Of a DNA stretch of 64,000 nt, positions 34,823 to 43,532 are shown in pieces. The stretch comes from Spirochaetales bacterium (GTDB taxonomy: Bacteria > Spirochaetota > Leptospiria > Leptospirales > Leptonemataceae), in NCBI GenBank assembly GCA_024233935.1, contig JACKOY010000001.1:186001-250000 (forward strand), given 5' to 3'. Under the pieces are notes generated by a model that saw nothing but the letters and a program-made list of their open reading frames with translations, searched no databases and was not told the DNA's origin. Both the position numbers and the translations under genes were made by a program. Positions within the stretch are counted from its first letter, which is position 1. Each line of letters opens with the position of its first letter.

Positions 34823-34984
34823 ATGCCACCTCCGCTTCTATCTACGGCCGTGAGGGCCCCGAGCCTGAGGGGCGACCGGGCTTTTTTTGTCTTTCCTTCC
34901 GGTCCGGGGGGCCCGCTTATGTCGCGCCATCGTGTCCGCCGGCGAGTCTCCGGGGACAAAGGGGCCGGGCAGTTTGACAGACGC

Positions 34985-34995
34985 CAATCGGATTG
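34985..34995. promoter_or_regulatory. Second CAATCGGATTG palindrome, upstream of DUF1566 lipoprotein
   Basis: The same 11-bp core as at 32155-32165 lies 52 bp before the lipoprotein start at 35047. See the first copy for the comparison. A possible shared operator. Confidence 0.3.
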
Positions 34996-35046
34996 CCCAA
35001 AAAACTTGGGCTTTACAGCCATCCCGACCCGTCCAAAGCTAAACGC

Positions 35047-35820
35047 ATGTTTCGGCTCCTTTCTTCTATATGTCTTGTTGCGGGGGTGCTGCTTCTGGCC
35101 TGCCAGAATTCGCGTTCCTTGCGGGATGTGGCGCGCCCGGTATTGCTTCTCTACCAGGCCGACATGGGTCCCGAATGCGTGCCTCTGGCTAACCTGAGCA
35201 CCGGTTCGCTGCGTCCCCGTTCGGTTCAAGAAGGGCAGATCACGCTCCGAAACAACGCCGCGGACATGGGCGCCAACGCCGTGCTTTTTGAACTCTACAA
35301 TCCCGGCCAGGAGGCGACCGGCAAAGCCCTGCGTTGCACGCCGGCCTTCGTACACGACTACCGCGCCGCCCGGGAGGCCGAGTTGAGCCAGCAGGCCAGT
35401 AGCGAGGATAGCGGCAACACCCTCGAGGTAGGACCGCGTTTCATTTCCGACCTGACCCAGCGCATCATCTGGCAGCGCTGCAGCTACGGCCAAACCCAGG
35501 CCCAAGAACAGTGCGAGGGAACCGCCGCGCGTTTTACCTGGGAAAGCGCGATTACGTACTGCCGGACTCTGGACCTGGACGATCGGCGTTGGCGGCTCCC
35601 GACGGTTGATGAACTGCGCAGTTTGGTCAGTCGGCGGCCCAGCAATGGCCTGTATATCAACGCCAGCATTTTCCCCGGTACACCGGCCGATGTCTACTGG
35701 TCCAGTTCGCTTTTCAACGAGAGTCCCGCCGCGGTTCGCGTTGTGGATTTTGGCAACGGAAAGGCGTTTGGCTACGGAAGCCAGAATCCCGGTTACGTGC
35801 GTTGCGTTTCCGATCGTTGA
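35047..35820 (+). CDS. Lipoprotein with DUF4156-like and DUF1566 (Lcl C-terminal) domains
   Basis: The 257-residue protein begins with a lipoprotein leader (SSICLVAGVLLLAC). The first domain (GPECVPLANLSTGSL ... NNAADMGANAVLFELY) resembles DUF4156. The second, near residues 120-255, fits DUF1566/Lcl_C: QRIIWQRCSYGQ, TWESAITYCRTLDL, RWRLPTVDELRSLV, DVYWSSSLF and the closing GYVRCVSDR. This fold often decorates spirochaete surface or periplasmic proteins and is linked to protein or carbohydrate binding. ATG 35047 is chosen over the upstream frame, since the leader begins there. The 3' end overlaps the convergent prmC gene by 28 bp. A membrane-anchored, exported role is likely; no partner is evident. 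Confidence 0.8.
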   Translation: MFRLLSSICLVAGVLLLACQNSRSLRDVARPVLLLYQADMGPECVPLANLSTGSLRPRSVQEGQITLRNNAADMGANAVLFELYNPGQEATGKALRCTPAFVHDYRAAREAELSQQASSEDSGNTLEVGPRFISDLTQRIIWQRCSYGQTQAQEQCEGTAARFTWESAITYCRTLDLDDRRWRLPTVDELRSLVSRRPSNGLYINASIFPGTPADVYWSSSLFNESPAAVRVVDFGNGKAFGYGSQNPGYVRCVSDR

Positions 35821-36686
35821 AGCGGCCGTCGCGCGATCAGGATTCTCGGTTGCCCACCCCGATCGCGGCGTAGTTCGGCCCGGGCGAAACAGTCGCGGGC
35901 AAGCGCCAGAACCGTGCTATCCCATCTCGGGGAGAGTTCCACCAACAACAGGCCGTCCTCTTTTAGGTGGTTGGTCGCTCCCTTGACGATCCGACGGTAT
36001 AGCCCCGGTGGGTCCGCATGAAAGAGCGCTTCGGCCGGTTCATGGTGCAACACTTCCGGTTCGAGGGAGCCGGCTTCGTCGGGATGAATATAGGGAGGGT
36101 TGCAGAAGATAAGGTCGAAGGTCTGACGGGCGTCGAGTGCGCCGTAGAGGTCGCCTCCAACAATCTGGATACGTTCTTTCAAGGTCGGCGCAAGTTCAGC
36201 GCAGTTTTCTTCGGCGATGGTCAGGGCATCCCGCGAAAGGTCGGCCAGCACCAGGCGGCAATCGGGCCGCTCCAAAAGATAGCTGATGCCGATTGCCCCG
36301 GAGCCGGCGCAGAGATCAAGAACCTGCAGGCTCCCCGATGTTTCGGAAAGGGCGATTTCGACCAATTCCTCGGTCTCCGGGCGTGGAATCAAGACACCGG
36401 GACGAACCCGAAAGCGATGCTTGTAGAATTCACGCGTACCTGTGATATAGGCAAAGGGCTCGCGTTTGGCGCGGCGGCGCAGGAAAGCGCGGAAGCGCTG
36501 CAAATCCGAACGCCCCGGCGCTTCCGCCCGGTCGGAATAGATTGCGTGGCGCGGTAAGGACAACGCGGCGCAATAGAGACCCTCGGCCTCACGCCCGGGA
36601 GAATCGACACCATTACGCCCCAAAAGCCTGGCAGCCAGGCCAAGCAAACGTACAATGCGCCCGCGTTTGAGTTGAAACGCTTCCAC
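35793..36686 (-). CDS. prmC: Peptide chain release factor N5-glutamine methyltransferase
   Basis: PrmC (HemK) methylates the glutamine of the GGQ motif in release factors using S-adenosylmethionine. The 297-residue protein has the helical N-terminal domain (about 1-75), the segment FAYITGTREFYKHRF, IPRPETEELV, the SAM-binding VLDLCAGSGAIGIS and the diagnostic catalytic motif NPPYI. GTG 36686 is used; no ATG lies before the conserved part. prfA, its frequent neighbour, is not here. The gene stands alone between a convergent lipoprotein and the acyltransferase-dehydrogenase gene upstream, separated from the latter by 160 bp with no feature I can name. Confidence 0.93.
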   Translation of the reverse strand: MEAFQLKRGRIVRLLGLAARLLGRNGVDSPGREAEGLYCAALSLPRHAIYSDRAEAPGRSDLQRFRAFLRRRAKREPFAYITGTREFYKHRFRVRPGVLIPRPETEELVEIALSETSGSLQVLDLCAGSGAIGISYLLERPDCRLVLADLSRDALTIAEENCAELAPTLKERIQIVGGDLYGALDARQTFDLIFCNPPYIHPDEAGSLEPEVLHHEPAEALFHADPPGLYRRIVKGATNHLKEDGLLLVELSPRWDSTVLALARDCFARAELRRDRGGQPRILIARRPLQRSETQRT

Positions 36687-36846
36687 GTCGCCAGTCTGCT
36701 ACGGGCACAAAAACAAAGCAAGGATTAGCGAAAGACTTCTCGGAGGGACCACCGAAAATCCGCCATCGCATCACGATCGGCATGCATCCGCGTACGTGGG
36801 TAAGTCGTGCATTGCTGCAGGAATTCCGGTCCGCTTGCCCTCTGCA

Positions 36847-38877
36847 CTAGAAGCGGCGCAGACTGTAGGTCATGTTGTTGATGACGGATTCGAAATTCAC
36901 ACCCTGCACGAGCACTGCATGGATGGCCGCCGCGACGGGATATTGCTCGGGGTCCAGGTTTGTCAGCTGCGGCAATTGTCGTATGCCCACCAGGCCCGGA
37001 GACTTGTGTTCCGGGTCCGCTAGACCGTAGGCAAAATCGTGTCCGTACTGGCGATCACGGGAGTCCTGACCAAAGCACGAAAGCATCAGATCCGTCAGCC
37101 CCGAGAGGCCCTCAAAGGTGGAAGCGATTCCCCCCAGGGCGACCCCCAGAGCGGTCATCTCCCGAAAAATGCGGTTCGAAACGTGAAAGAGCGAGTTGTC
37201 GCTGTTGCCGCCCAGATTCTTCTCGTAGTAGCCATCCAACAGACCGATGCCGAGCGCGTAGATGTTTTTCAGTGCGCCGCCGAGCTGCACACCGCGCACA
37301 TCGTCGGGATTGATGGCGGGTCTCGTAAAAACATAACCGGTGCTCATGAGCCGCGCCAGATGCTCGACCATTTCCGGACGCACGGCGGCCACTTCGAAGC
37401 CGGTGATCTTTCGTTCCATAATCTGGTCTGGATAATTGGCGCCCGAAACAACTGCCAGACGGTCCCGAGAAATGCCATAGGTATGCTCCAGATCGTCCAG
37501 GATCAGCCCATGTTCGGTTCCGGTGAATCCCTTCACGACGTTGATGATTGGACCGCGTGAACGGCTGATGACTTCTTTGAGCTTTGCGTAGTGACTGTCG
37601 AGTTCCCAGGGACGCACCGCCTGCACGAGAATCGTGCTGCCCTCAATCACACCCGGATCGGCGGTAAACGTGATGTTGGGTGGGAGCTTGAAATAGGGAT
37701 AATGCCGGTCGTCCAGGCGCCTCTCGTTGTAACGTTCGGCGGTTTCCCCGTCGCCGATCAATATCTGGATCCGGACCTTCTTGTTGGCCAGTACGGCTGC
37801 CGTGGAAACTCCGTAGTGCGAATCGCCAATGACGACGATCTCCTCCACCGGGTTGCGCGGGATTTCAATCAGGGTGTTGGAGAAGGTTTTGCTTTCGTCA
37901 CCCTTGTAGAGATTTCGGTAACTGCCGTGCCGGTGCCGGTGCAGATTCTGCCCGATCAGAAGCGCGAGGTTATCGATGACGAACTGTTTCTTATCGCCGG
38001 TCTCCGGCAACTCCAGCCGATCCAGATCGGCCGGTAAGCGCTCCGCAACTTTCCCCGTGGCGCGGCCAACCAACACAGGCTTGCCGATGGTTAGCTTGCA
38101 GCGGGCCGCGTTAAACAGAAATGTGTTGGTCGGCAGGATGTCCTCGGTGCCGGCGACGGAGATCGGAATAATTACTTTGTTTGCGACATAGTGATACACT
38201 GTGTCGACAAAGTTGATCAGCTTTCCCGTGCGGCTGCGGGTTCCCTCGGGGAAAATGGCGATGACCTTGCCTTCTTTTTGAAGCTGTTGTGATTGCCGGA
38301 AGGACCGCATGTTGATGCGCGTCATCAGGTCGGCCATGGCGGGGTTGTCGGACATGTCCCGTTTCGAACAGACGAGTAGAGTGTCGATCATGTAGAGGCC
38401 AAGGCGCGTGAAATCCGGTTCGAATGCAAGCCGACCGGCAATGAAGACCAGATTGTCCGCAAGCTGCCGGGCTTCGCCGCCTTCGCGGAACAAGATGTAA
38501 TAGATCGCGGCAGCGTCCATGTGGCTCAAGTGGTTGGAGATGAGCACCAATGGAGCCTTGCCCATCAGAGCGTTGATTTCGGGAAGATTTTCTTTGCCTT
38601 CTACAACCGCGTTGCGCAGGAGGGGCGCCAGAAACTGGACCATGAAGTCTCGAATCCCGGGATCTTTGCGCGTATAGACGCCGACGCGTTCCAGAGCCGA
38701 TTCGTCCCGCAGACTCTGCATGACTTCCGGCATGGGAGTCTCGCCCGAGAGTTTGAGAAACTTCACCAGGATCTCGCGCGCCTCGGATTCGGACACTCCG
38801 AGTTTCGTGAAGTTCTCAATATTCTTAAAAAATTCCTTCTGCCAGGGTGCGTGAGTCGCTGCTTCTTTTTCCGCCAT
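36847..38877 (-). CDS. Fused glycerol-phosphate acyltransferase and glycerol-3-phosphate dehydrogenase
   Basis: The 676-residue protein joins two steps of phospholipid precursor synthesis. The N-terminal half is an LPLAT/PlsB-type acyltransferase with NHLSHMD (HX4D motif) and FPEGTRSRTGKL. The C-terminal half is GpsA-like: a nucleotide-binding start VVIGDSHYGVSTAAVLA, NVVKGFTGTEHG, and the catalytic lysine in GALKNIYALGIG. ATG 38877 is preferred because GGAGG precedes it; GTG 38904 is an alternative. The dehydrogenase half would make sn-glycerol-3-phosphate from dihydroxyacetone phosphate and the acyltransferase half would acylate it. A fused arrangement of this kind is recalled for Leptospira. 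The Rossmann glycine motif is altered (GDSHYG instead of GxGxxG), so activity of that half is not certain. Confidence 0.88.
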   Translation of the reverse strand: MAEKEAATHAPWQKEFFKNIENFTKLGVSESEAREILVKFLKLSGETPMPEVMQSLRDESALERVGVYTRKDPGIRDFMVQFLAPLLRNAVVEGKENLPEINALMGKAPLVLISNHLSHMDAAAIYYILFREGGEARQLADNLVFIAGRLAFEPDFTRLGLYMIDTLLVCSKRDMSDNPAMADLMTRINMRSFRQSQQLQKEGKVIAIFPEGTRSRTGKLINFVDTVYHYVANKVIIPISVAGTEDILPTNTFLFNAARCKLTIGKPVLVGRATGKVAERLPADLDRLELPETGDKKQFVIDNLALLIGQNLHRHRHGSYRNLYKGDESKTFSNTLIEIPRNPVEEIVVIGDSHYGVSTAAVLANKKVRIQILIGDGETAERYNERRLDDRHYPYFKLPPNITFTADPGVIEGSTILVQAVRPWELDSHYAKLKEVISRSRGPIINVVKGFTGTEHGLILDDLEHTYGISRDRLAVVSGANYPDQIMERKITGFEVAAVRPEMVEHLARLMSTGYVFTRPAINPDDVRGVQLGGALKNIYALGIGLLDGYYEKNLGGNSDNSLFHVSNRIFREMTALGVALGGIASTFEGLSGLTDLMLSCFGQDSRDRQYGHDFAYGLADPEHKSPGLVGIRQLPQLTNLDPEQYPVAAAIHAVLVQGVNFESVINNMTYSLRRF

Positions 38878-39113
38878 TGCGCCTCCGAATAGCGTTACCT
38901 TCACGCACCTGCAATCCCTTTTTTGGCGGGCCGGAAAGGGGCCCGGCGCTCGGGACGTTGCCAGAGCTGCGCCGGTGTGCCATAAGCCTGGCCTTCCCGG
39001 GGGGCCTGTAGGATTCGGGCGGGGCGGGCCTGAGAAGAAATCGACTCTGAAATGTTACTTTACCGGGCGGGGGCGCCGATCGGAAACTATCAAACCCGGG
39101 CAAGAGCTACTGC

Positions 39114-40277
39114 GTGGCAACTCGAAAGAAAAAGACGTCTGAACGGCCGCGCAGGGCGGCGGACATGCTGGAAACGCGCACTCCGGGCGTGGGCGATTAC
39201 GCGCGGCATTTGAGCGGCTCGGGTGAGCCCCGTCGCGCCGGCGGGTTCTCCTGGAAACGCTTTCGCGAACGCAGCCAGGCCTTTTTTGAAGAAGTGCACC
39301 GTCGTGGTCGGGAACGGCTCACCATCATGGTGATCCCCCACACCGAAAAGAAGATCCTGAACCTTCACGTGAGCCTCTATGCGATCACCCTGAGTTCGGC
39401 TGCCCTACTTTTGGTGCTGGTCATCTCAATTGTAAGCCTGGTCGGAAAGAGTGGCGAAGACGTCGAGAACTACGACATGGGTCTGACGAACAGTCAGTTC
39501 AACCTGCAGAGCGTCAAGATGGCGGAAGAGATGATGCCATTGCACGAGTTGATTCAAAACTACACCGGAACGATTGCTGACCTGTACGTGAAGCTCGATG
39601 GAGACGAATCCCGGGTTGCCGGCCAGGGCGGCGTTGCTCAGGCCGTGACCAGCTCCGAAGTCGAACAATTGCGCACGCTGGTCGACCGCTGCCGGGCCCA
39701 GGGCACCGAGTGCAGCCAGGAGCTGACCGAAGAGATATTGCGTCAGGTGCTGTATCTTTCGGAGCAGGACAACCACAACCTGCGACGCGCCGTTGAAGTG
39801 TCGGAGCAAATCCTGGCCGAACTGGGCACGCGCGAGAAACAGAACCTGCTGCGGCATACTCCCAGCATATGGCCGACCCGCGGTTATCTCTTGAGCCCGT
39901 ACGGCTGGCAGATGGACCAGTTCCAGGGGCGCGAAGTCTTTCAGCGCGGAATCGAGATCGGGGCCGTGCCGGGCAGCGAGGTCGTGGCCTCGGCTCCCGG
40001 GGACGTAATCGATGTCACCTACGATGCCAACTATGGGCTGCAGATTGTCATTCAGCATCGCTTTGGCATCAAGACCTATTACGCGCACCTGGACCGCACC
40101 CGGGTTTCCAAAGGCGATTCCGTATCACGCGGGCAGGTGATCGGATATGTGGGGCGCAGCGGTCGCGCGCCTGTTTATATGTTGTATTACGAAGTGCACA
40201 TCGGAAGCGTGGCCTACAATCCCCATGCTTTCTTGAACCATTTGCAGGATCAATGGCTGATTCAACCGAGACCCTGA
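39114..40277 (+). CDS. Degenerate M23/LytM-domain membrane protein
   Basis: The 387-residue protein has a cytoplasmic basic tail, one membrane helix near residues 88-110 (LYAITLSSAALLLVLVISIV), a helical middle, and an M23-type domain at about 255-375. Active M23 enzymes hold zinc with H and D in a HxGxD-like start and with HxH near the end. Here the start reads FQRGIEIG (H to Q, D to E) and the end reads MLYYEVHIG (HxH to MxY). Only the middle histidine (YYAHLDR) remains. It is therefore probably not a peptidase but an EnvC/NlpD-like activator or scaffold. The bactofilin gene overlaps its 3' end by 25 bp; M23-bactofilin pairs are a known arrangement in cell-shape control. GTG 39114 starts the frame. 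Confidence 0.87.
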   Translation: MATRKKKTSERPRRAADMLETRTPGVGDYARHLSGSGEPRRAGGFSWKRFRERSQAFFEEVHRRGRERLTIMVIPHTEKKILNLHVSLYAITLSSAALLLVLVISIVSLVGKSGEDVENYDMGLTNSQFNLQSVKMAEEMMPLHELIQNYTGTIADLYVKLDGDESRVAGQGGVAQAVTSSEVEQLRTLVDRCRAQGTECSQELTEEILRQVLYLSEQDNHNLRRAVEVSEQILAELGTREKQNLLRHTPSIWPTRGYLLSPYGWQMDQFQGREVFQRGIEIGAVPGSEVVASAPGDVIDVTYDANYGLQIVIQHRFGIKTYYAHLDRTRVSKGDSVSRGQVIGYVGRSGRAPVYMLYYEVHIGSVAYNPHAFLNHLQDQWLIQPRP

Positions 40278-40591
40278 TTGTCAATAGCCTCATTGGCGAG
40301 GGCTCCGAATTTCGCGGCGAGTTTAAGGTCAAAGACCTGATCCGCATCGACGGCTACTTCAAAGGCAACATCATTACCGACGGCAAAGTGCTGGTGGGTC
40401 AGTCGGGCCTGGTCGAGACCGATATCCGGGCCGGCATTGTAGTCGTGGGCGGTGAAGTGCGCGGTTCGATCCATGCAACCCAGCGTGTGATATTGTTGTC
40501 CACCTGCCGCCTCATCGGCGATATCGCCACAAAGACGCTCCTCGTAGAAGACGGTGTCGTGTTTCAGGGGCGCTGTACCATCAACGGGTAA
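40253..40591 (+). CDS. Bactofilin
   Basis: A 112-residue bactofilin (DUF583): a beta-helix core that polymerises without nucleotide and scaffolds cell-wall enzymes. Repeating hydrophobic turns are visible: LIGEGSEFRGEFKVKDLIRI, GYFKGNIITDGKVLVGQSG, IVVVGGEVRGSI and STCRLIGDI. ATG 40253 lies inside the M23 gene and has AGGA seven bases upstream. A N-terminal tail of about 10 residues could bind the membrane or the M23 partner. This is the first of two bactofilins in the window; the other is at 55884-56216. Confidence 0.92.
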   Translation: MADSTETLIVNSLIGEGSEFRGEFKVKDLIRIDGYFKGNIITDGKVLVGQSGLVETDIRAGIVVVGGEVRGSIHATQRVILLSTCRLIGDIATKTLLVEDGVVFQGRCTING

Positions 40592-40682
40592 GACTTGACC
40601 GCTGCGGTGGCCGCGCCTACGTTCGGACCGTGCGCATGCGTTGTGAGGCCCACATCGCGCATCGGGCCCACGCTCATCTGCA

Positions 40683-42980
40683 CTATAATGTCGGGTTTCG
40701 CTCCAAAAAATCCAGCAGCTCGTCGAACGGAAGCGGCTTGCTGTACAAATATCCCTGCATTTCGTCGCAGCCGGCCGCTTCGAGGAACTGGGCCTGCGCC
40801 TTCGTTTCGACGCCTTCCGCGACAGTCTGCAGACCTAAGCCCTTCGCCAATTTGATGATGGCCTGCACTATGGCGACATGCTCGGTGTTCTCCGGCAAGC
40901 CGCTGATGAATGAGCCATCAATCTTCAGCGCGTCGACGCGGAGGCCTTTCAGCTGGCCCAAAGAAGAGTGGTCCGGACCAAAGTCATCGATCGAGATCTT
41001 TGCCCCGAGTCTCTTGATTTGCCGGAACGCATCGGTTGTGATTTCTTGATGGACCAGGTTGCCGGCTGCGATTTCGATTTCAAAACGCGCCGGATGCATG
41101 TCGCCGATCATTTCGCCCAGGTGCTCGACCAATCGGGGCGAGGTCAACTGACGTCGGGAAAAGTTGACCGCACAGATCAGGTCCTGGCCGATCGCGCTCC
41201 TGATCTTTTGACACGCAGCAACTGCACTGCCGGTAACCCACCGCCCGATGTCCAGAATCAGGCCGGTTTCTTCCGCGACTGGCAGAAACTCAATGGGCGC
41301 CGTCCAGGCTCCGTTCCGCGGCCATCGTAGCAGGGCTTCTACAGCCGTCACACGCCGGTCCTTCCAGCGATACCGCGGTTGAAAGACCAGCTCAAACTCA
41401 CGGTTGTCCAGCGCTTCCCGGAGCTCCGCTTCGAGCTCCAGTGCCTGCGATTCGCGGCGGACATCGTCGGAGAAAAAGCAATACGAAGCGCGGCCCTGAT
41501 CCTTTGCCAGATACATGGCGGCGTCCGCGCTGCGCAGAAGCGTGTCAGAATCGTTGCCGGCTTCCGGGTACAGCGCTATTCCGATACTGCCCGACACGCT
41601 GAGTTGCATTCCGTGATGCGAAAATGGTTCTTCGAGCACCCGCAGCATCTTCTGGGCGATTTCCCGCGCGGCCTCCACATCCCGAATTGCAGGCAGCACT
41701 ATGATAAACTCATCTCCGCCCTGGCGCGCTACCGTGTCACTTCGCCGCGTGCACTTCATCAATCGTCCCGCTATTTCAACAAGGAGCGCATCCCCCGCCG
41801 GATGACCGAGTGAGTCATTGACGTTCTTAAAACCGTCCAGATCGCAAAACATGACTGCCAGCCGCGAGTCGTTTCGGGCGGCATGGGCAAGCTCCAGTTC
41901 GAGTCTTTCCTTGAGCAGGGTTCGGTTGGCAAGACCGGTGAGGTCATCGTGAAACGCCTGGTGCCTGATCAGATCCTGGTCTGCTTTGCGGGCCGTAATG
42001 TCCGTAAAAGAGGTTACGACGCTATAAGCCCGGTCTTCCCCGCGCCGGGACAGCGGCTGTGAGTTGATTTCAATCCAGGTCAGCTGACCGTCCGGTTTGT
42101 GAACACCCATGATCACACCCTGGCAGGGCCGGCCTGTTCTCAGGGTGACCATGGCAGGGTGCTCTTCTCCGGGAAAGACTTCTCCGTTCTCATAAATGGC
42201 CCGCCAGCGTGGATCGGTGGATTTCCGACCATTCATCTGCTCAAAACTGAGTCCCAGAATTTGCTCCGCGCTCTGGTTACACGCGACAATCTCTCCGGAT
42301 CGGGCCTGTATCACAATCCCTTCGCTGAGCGCCCCAACAACAGATTCATAGCGTGTCTCGCTCTCCTCGTAGGCCTGGCGGACGCTCTGTTCTTTCCGGG
42401 ATCGAAAACGAAGCCGGATGTTCTGCCGGCGCAGCTCCAGATTTGTGACGATGGCCCGATCGCTCCTGCTTTTGTAAGCGATCCCGATTAAGGCCGCCGT
42501 CGCGATAGCCGTTGTGGCCAGCACCGGGGCGGTGTCCGTAAACAGGAAAAAGACGCAAAGCGCTGCGCCTGAAACGACCCCAACCAGAATCAAATAGAGC
42601 CGGAACGGAAGACCGTACAGCAGGCAAGCCAACACGAACATCGCGAGAAACAGGTGGAAGCGGTAAGGGCCTCCCCAGGCGGCATCGCAGAGGTGGCTTT
42701 GCAGCAGAGCCAGCAAAGCCAACCCCAACAACGGCGTGGCCCATTTGCGAAGGAGGCCCGGGGCCGCGTAGCGAGTTGCGATGAGCGCCGCCAGGACCAG
42801 GAGCTCGGCGGCGAAAGAACCGACACGCACTGGAGCATAGTTTGTGCGCAAGGCGGTGACCAGGCCCAGCATGACCACAAACAAGACAGCCGGCAGGCCC
42901 GACCCGGTTGCGAACCGCAGTACGTCGCGATTCTGACAACGAAAGGTCGCCAGTAACTCTTTTTGTTTGCGGTCACTCAC
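40683..42980 (-). CDS. Membrane PAS-GGDEF-EAL cyclic-di-GMP protein
   Basis: The 765-residue protein has six or so N-terminal membrane helices (to about residue 185), a PAS domain (about 215-325), a GGDEF domain and an EAL domain. The cyclase half has the catalytic ARQGGDEF and, five residues before GGDEF, RRSD, which fits the RxxD inhibitory site. The EAL half has EALLRW, CAVNFS, SIDDFG, LKIDGSFI and AEGVET, so most catalytic and metal residues are kept; the usual glutamate pair in the EL(T/S)E strand reads EIEIAAG. It may make and break c-di-GMP or favour one activity. GTG 42980, with GGGGA upstream, is preferred to ATG 43004. It converges with the bactofilin gene. Confidence 0.9.
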   Translation of the reverse strand: MSDRKQKELLATFRCQNRDVLRFATGSGLPAVLFVVMLGLVTALRTNYAPVRVGSFAAELLVLAALIATRYAAPGLLRKWATPLLGLALLALLQSHLCDAAWGGPYRFHLFLAMFVLACLLYGLPFRLYLILVGVVSGAALCVFFLFTDTAPVLATTAIATAALIGIAYKSRSDRAIVTNLELRRQNIRLRFRSRKEQSVRQAYEESETRYESVVGALSEGIVIQARSGEIVACNQSAEQILGLSFEQMNGRKSTDPRWRAIYENGEVFPGEEHPAMVTLRTGRPCQGVIMGVHKPDGQLTWIEINSQPLSRRGEDRAYSVVTSFTDITARKADQDLIRHQAFHDDLTGLANRTLLKERLELELAHAARNDSRLAVMFCDLDGFKNVNDSLGHPAGDALLVEIAGRLMKCTRRSDTVARQGGDEFIIVLPAIRDVEAAREIAQKMLRVLEEPFSHHGMQLSVSGSIGIALYPEAGNDSDTLLRSADAAMYLAKDQGRASYCFFSDDVRRESQALELEAELREALDNREFELVFQPRYRWKDRRVTAVEALLRWPRNGAWTAPIEFLPVAEETGLILDIGRWVTGSAVAACQKIRSAIGQDLICAVNFSRRQLTSPRLVEHLGEMIGDMHPARFEIEIAAGNLVHQEITTDAFRQIKRLGAKISIDDFGPDHSSLGQLKGLRVDALKIDGSFISGLPENTEHVAIVQAIIKLAKGLGLQTVAEGVETKAQAQFLEAAGCDEMQGYLYSKPLPFDELLDFLERNPTL

Positions 42981-43117
42981 ATGTTTCCCCTGTGAGCAAT
43001 TCATGTACCAACTATTGGACGGTCAGGCATGCAAGGTGTCGTGCCGGGAAACGGCTCACTTTTTCTGTGCAGCAGACAAGAGTCGCACTTAGCCCGGGTA
43101 TCCGCACGACCGGAACC

Positions 43118-43384
43118 TTAGATTGGCGAAATCAGGTAGTACCCGTCATTCTCGTCCAGGCACTGTTGCCTGAGCAGAAGCTGCAGCAGACAAAGGTCTC
43201 TGAGTGACTGGCTGTTGTTTCCCGACCCAAGCGCACAAAAAAAGATAACGTCTTCTTCCGACGGACCTTCCAGCCCTTGATCGCAGAGGTCCTTCTCCGG
43301 AGCGCAGCCGGAAAGACATAATACCAGGCCGGCAAGGAGTGCCGATCTGGCCCATTTCGGGAGGACGTTGCGGGGTTCGGTCAT
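43118..43384 (-). CDS. Small lipoprotein
   Basis: The 88-residue product has a positively charged start, a hydrophobic core and a lipobox LCLSGC. The mature peptide is about 65 residues with four further cysteines (LCDQGLEG, FFCALGSG, LCLLQLLLRQQC). No family is recognised. ATG 43384 is preceded by GGGAG about 7 bases upstream. The 113 bp between it and the downstream cyclic-di-GMP gene holds only a weak hairpin near 43043-43055. Confidence 0.65.
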   Translation of the reverse strand: MTEPRNVLPKWARSALLAGLVLCLSGCAPEKDLCDQGLEGPSEEDVIFFCALGSGNNSQSLRDLCLLQLLLRQQCLDENDGYYLISPI

Positions 43385-43532
43385 GCCGGCTCCCGTTATC
43401 GTATGCGCCTGGATTTCGGCAAGGAGCTTTCGAGCCCGAGTAAGGAGATCGAACTCACAAACCCTGGGCCCGCCTGACCGTTTGTGCTAAATTCAGTTTA
43501 CATTTGCCGGCTCGCCGGGCGCGCTGGGGCGG

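Noticed and set aside
34853..34890. GC-rich hairpin with a T-run (gcccc...ggggc, then ttttttt) upstream of the DUF1566 gene
   Set aside because: The stem and the T-run are separated by about nine bases and no gene ends just before it on that strand, so it is not listed as a terminator.
43400..43500. tRNA-like segments in intergenic regions
   Set aside because: No cloverleaf with a T-loop and matching acceptor stem could be drawn; no tRNA is called anywhere in the window.
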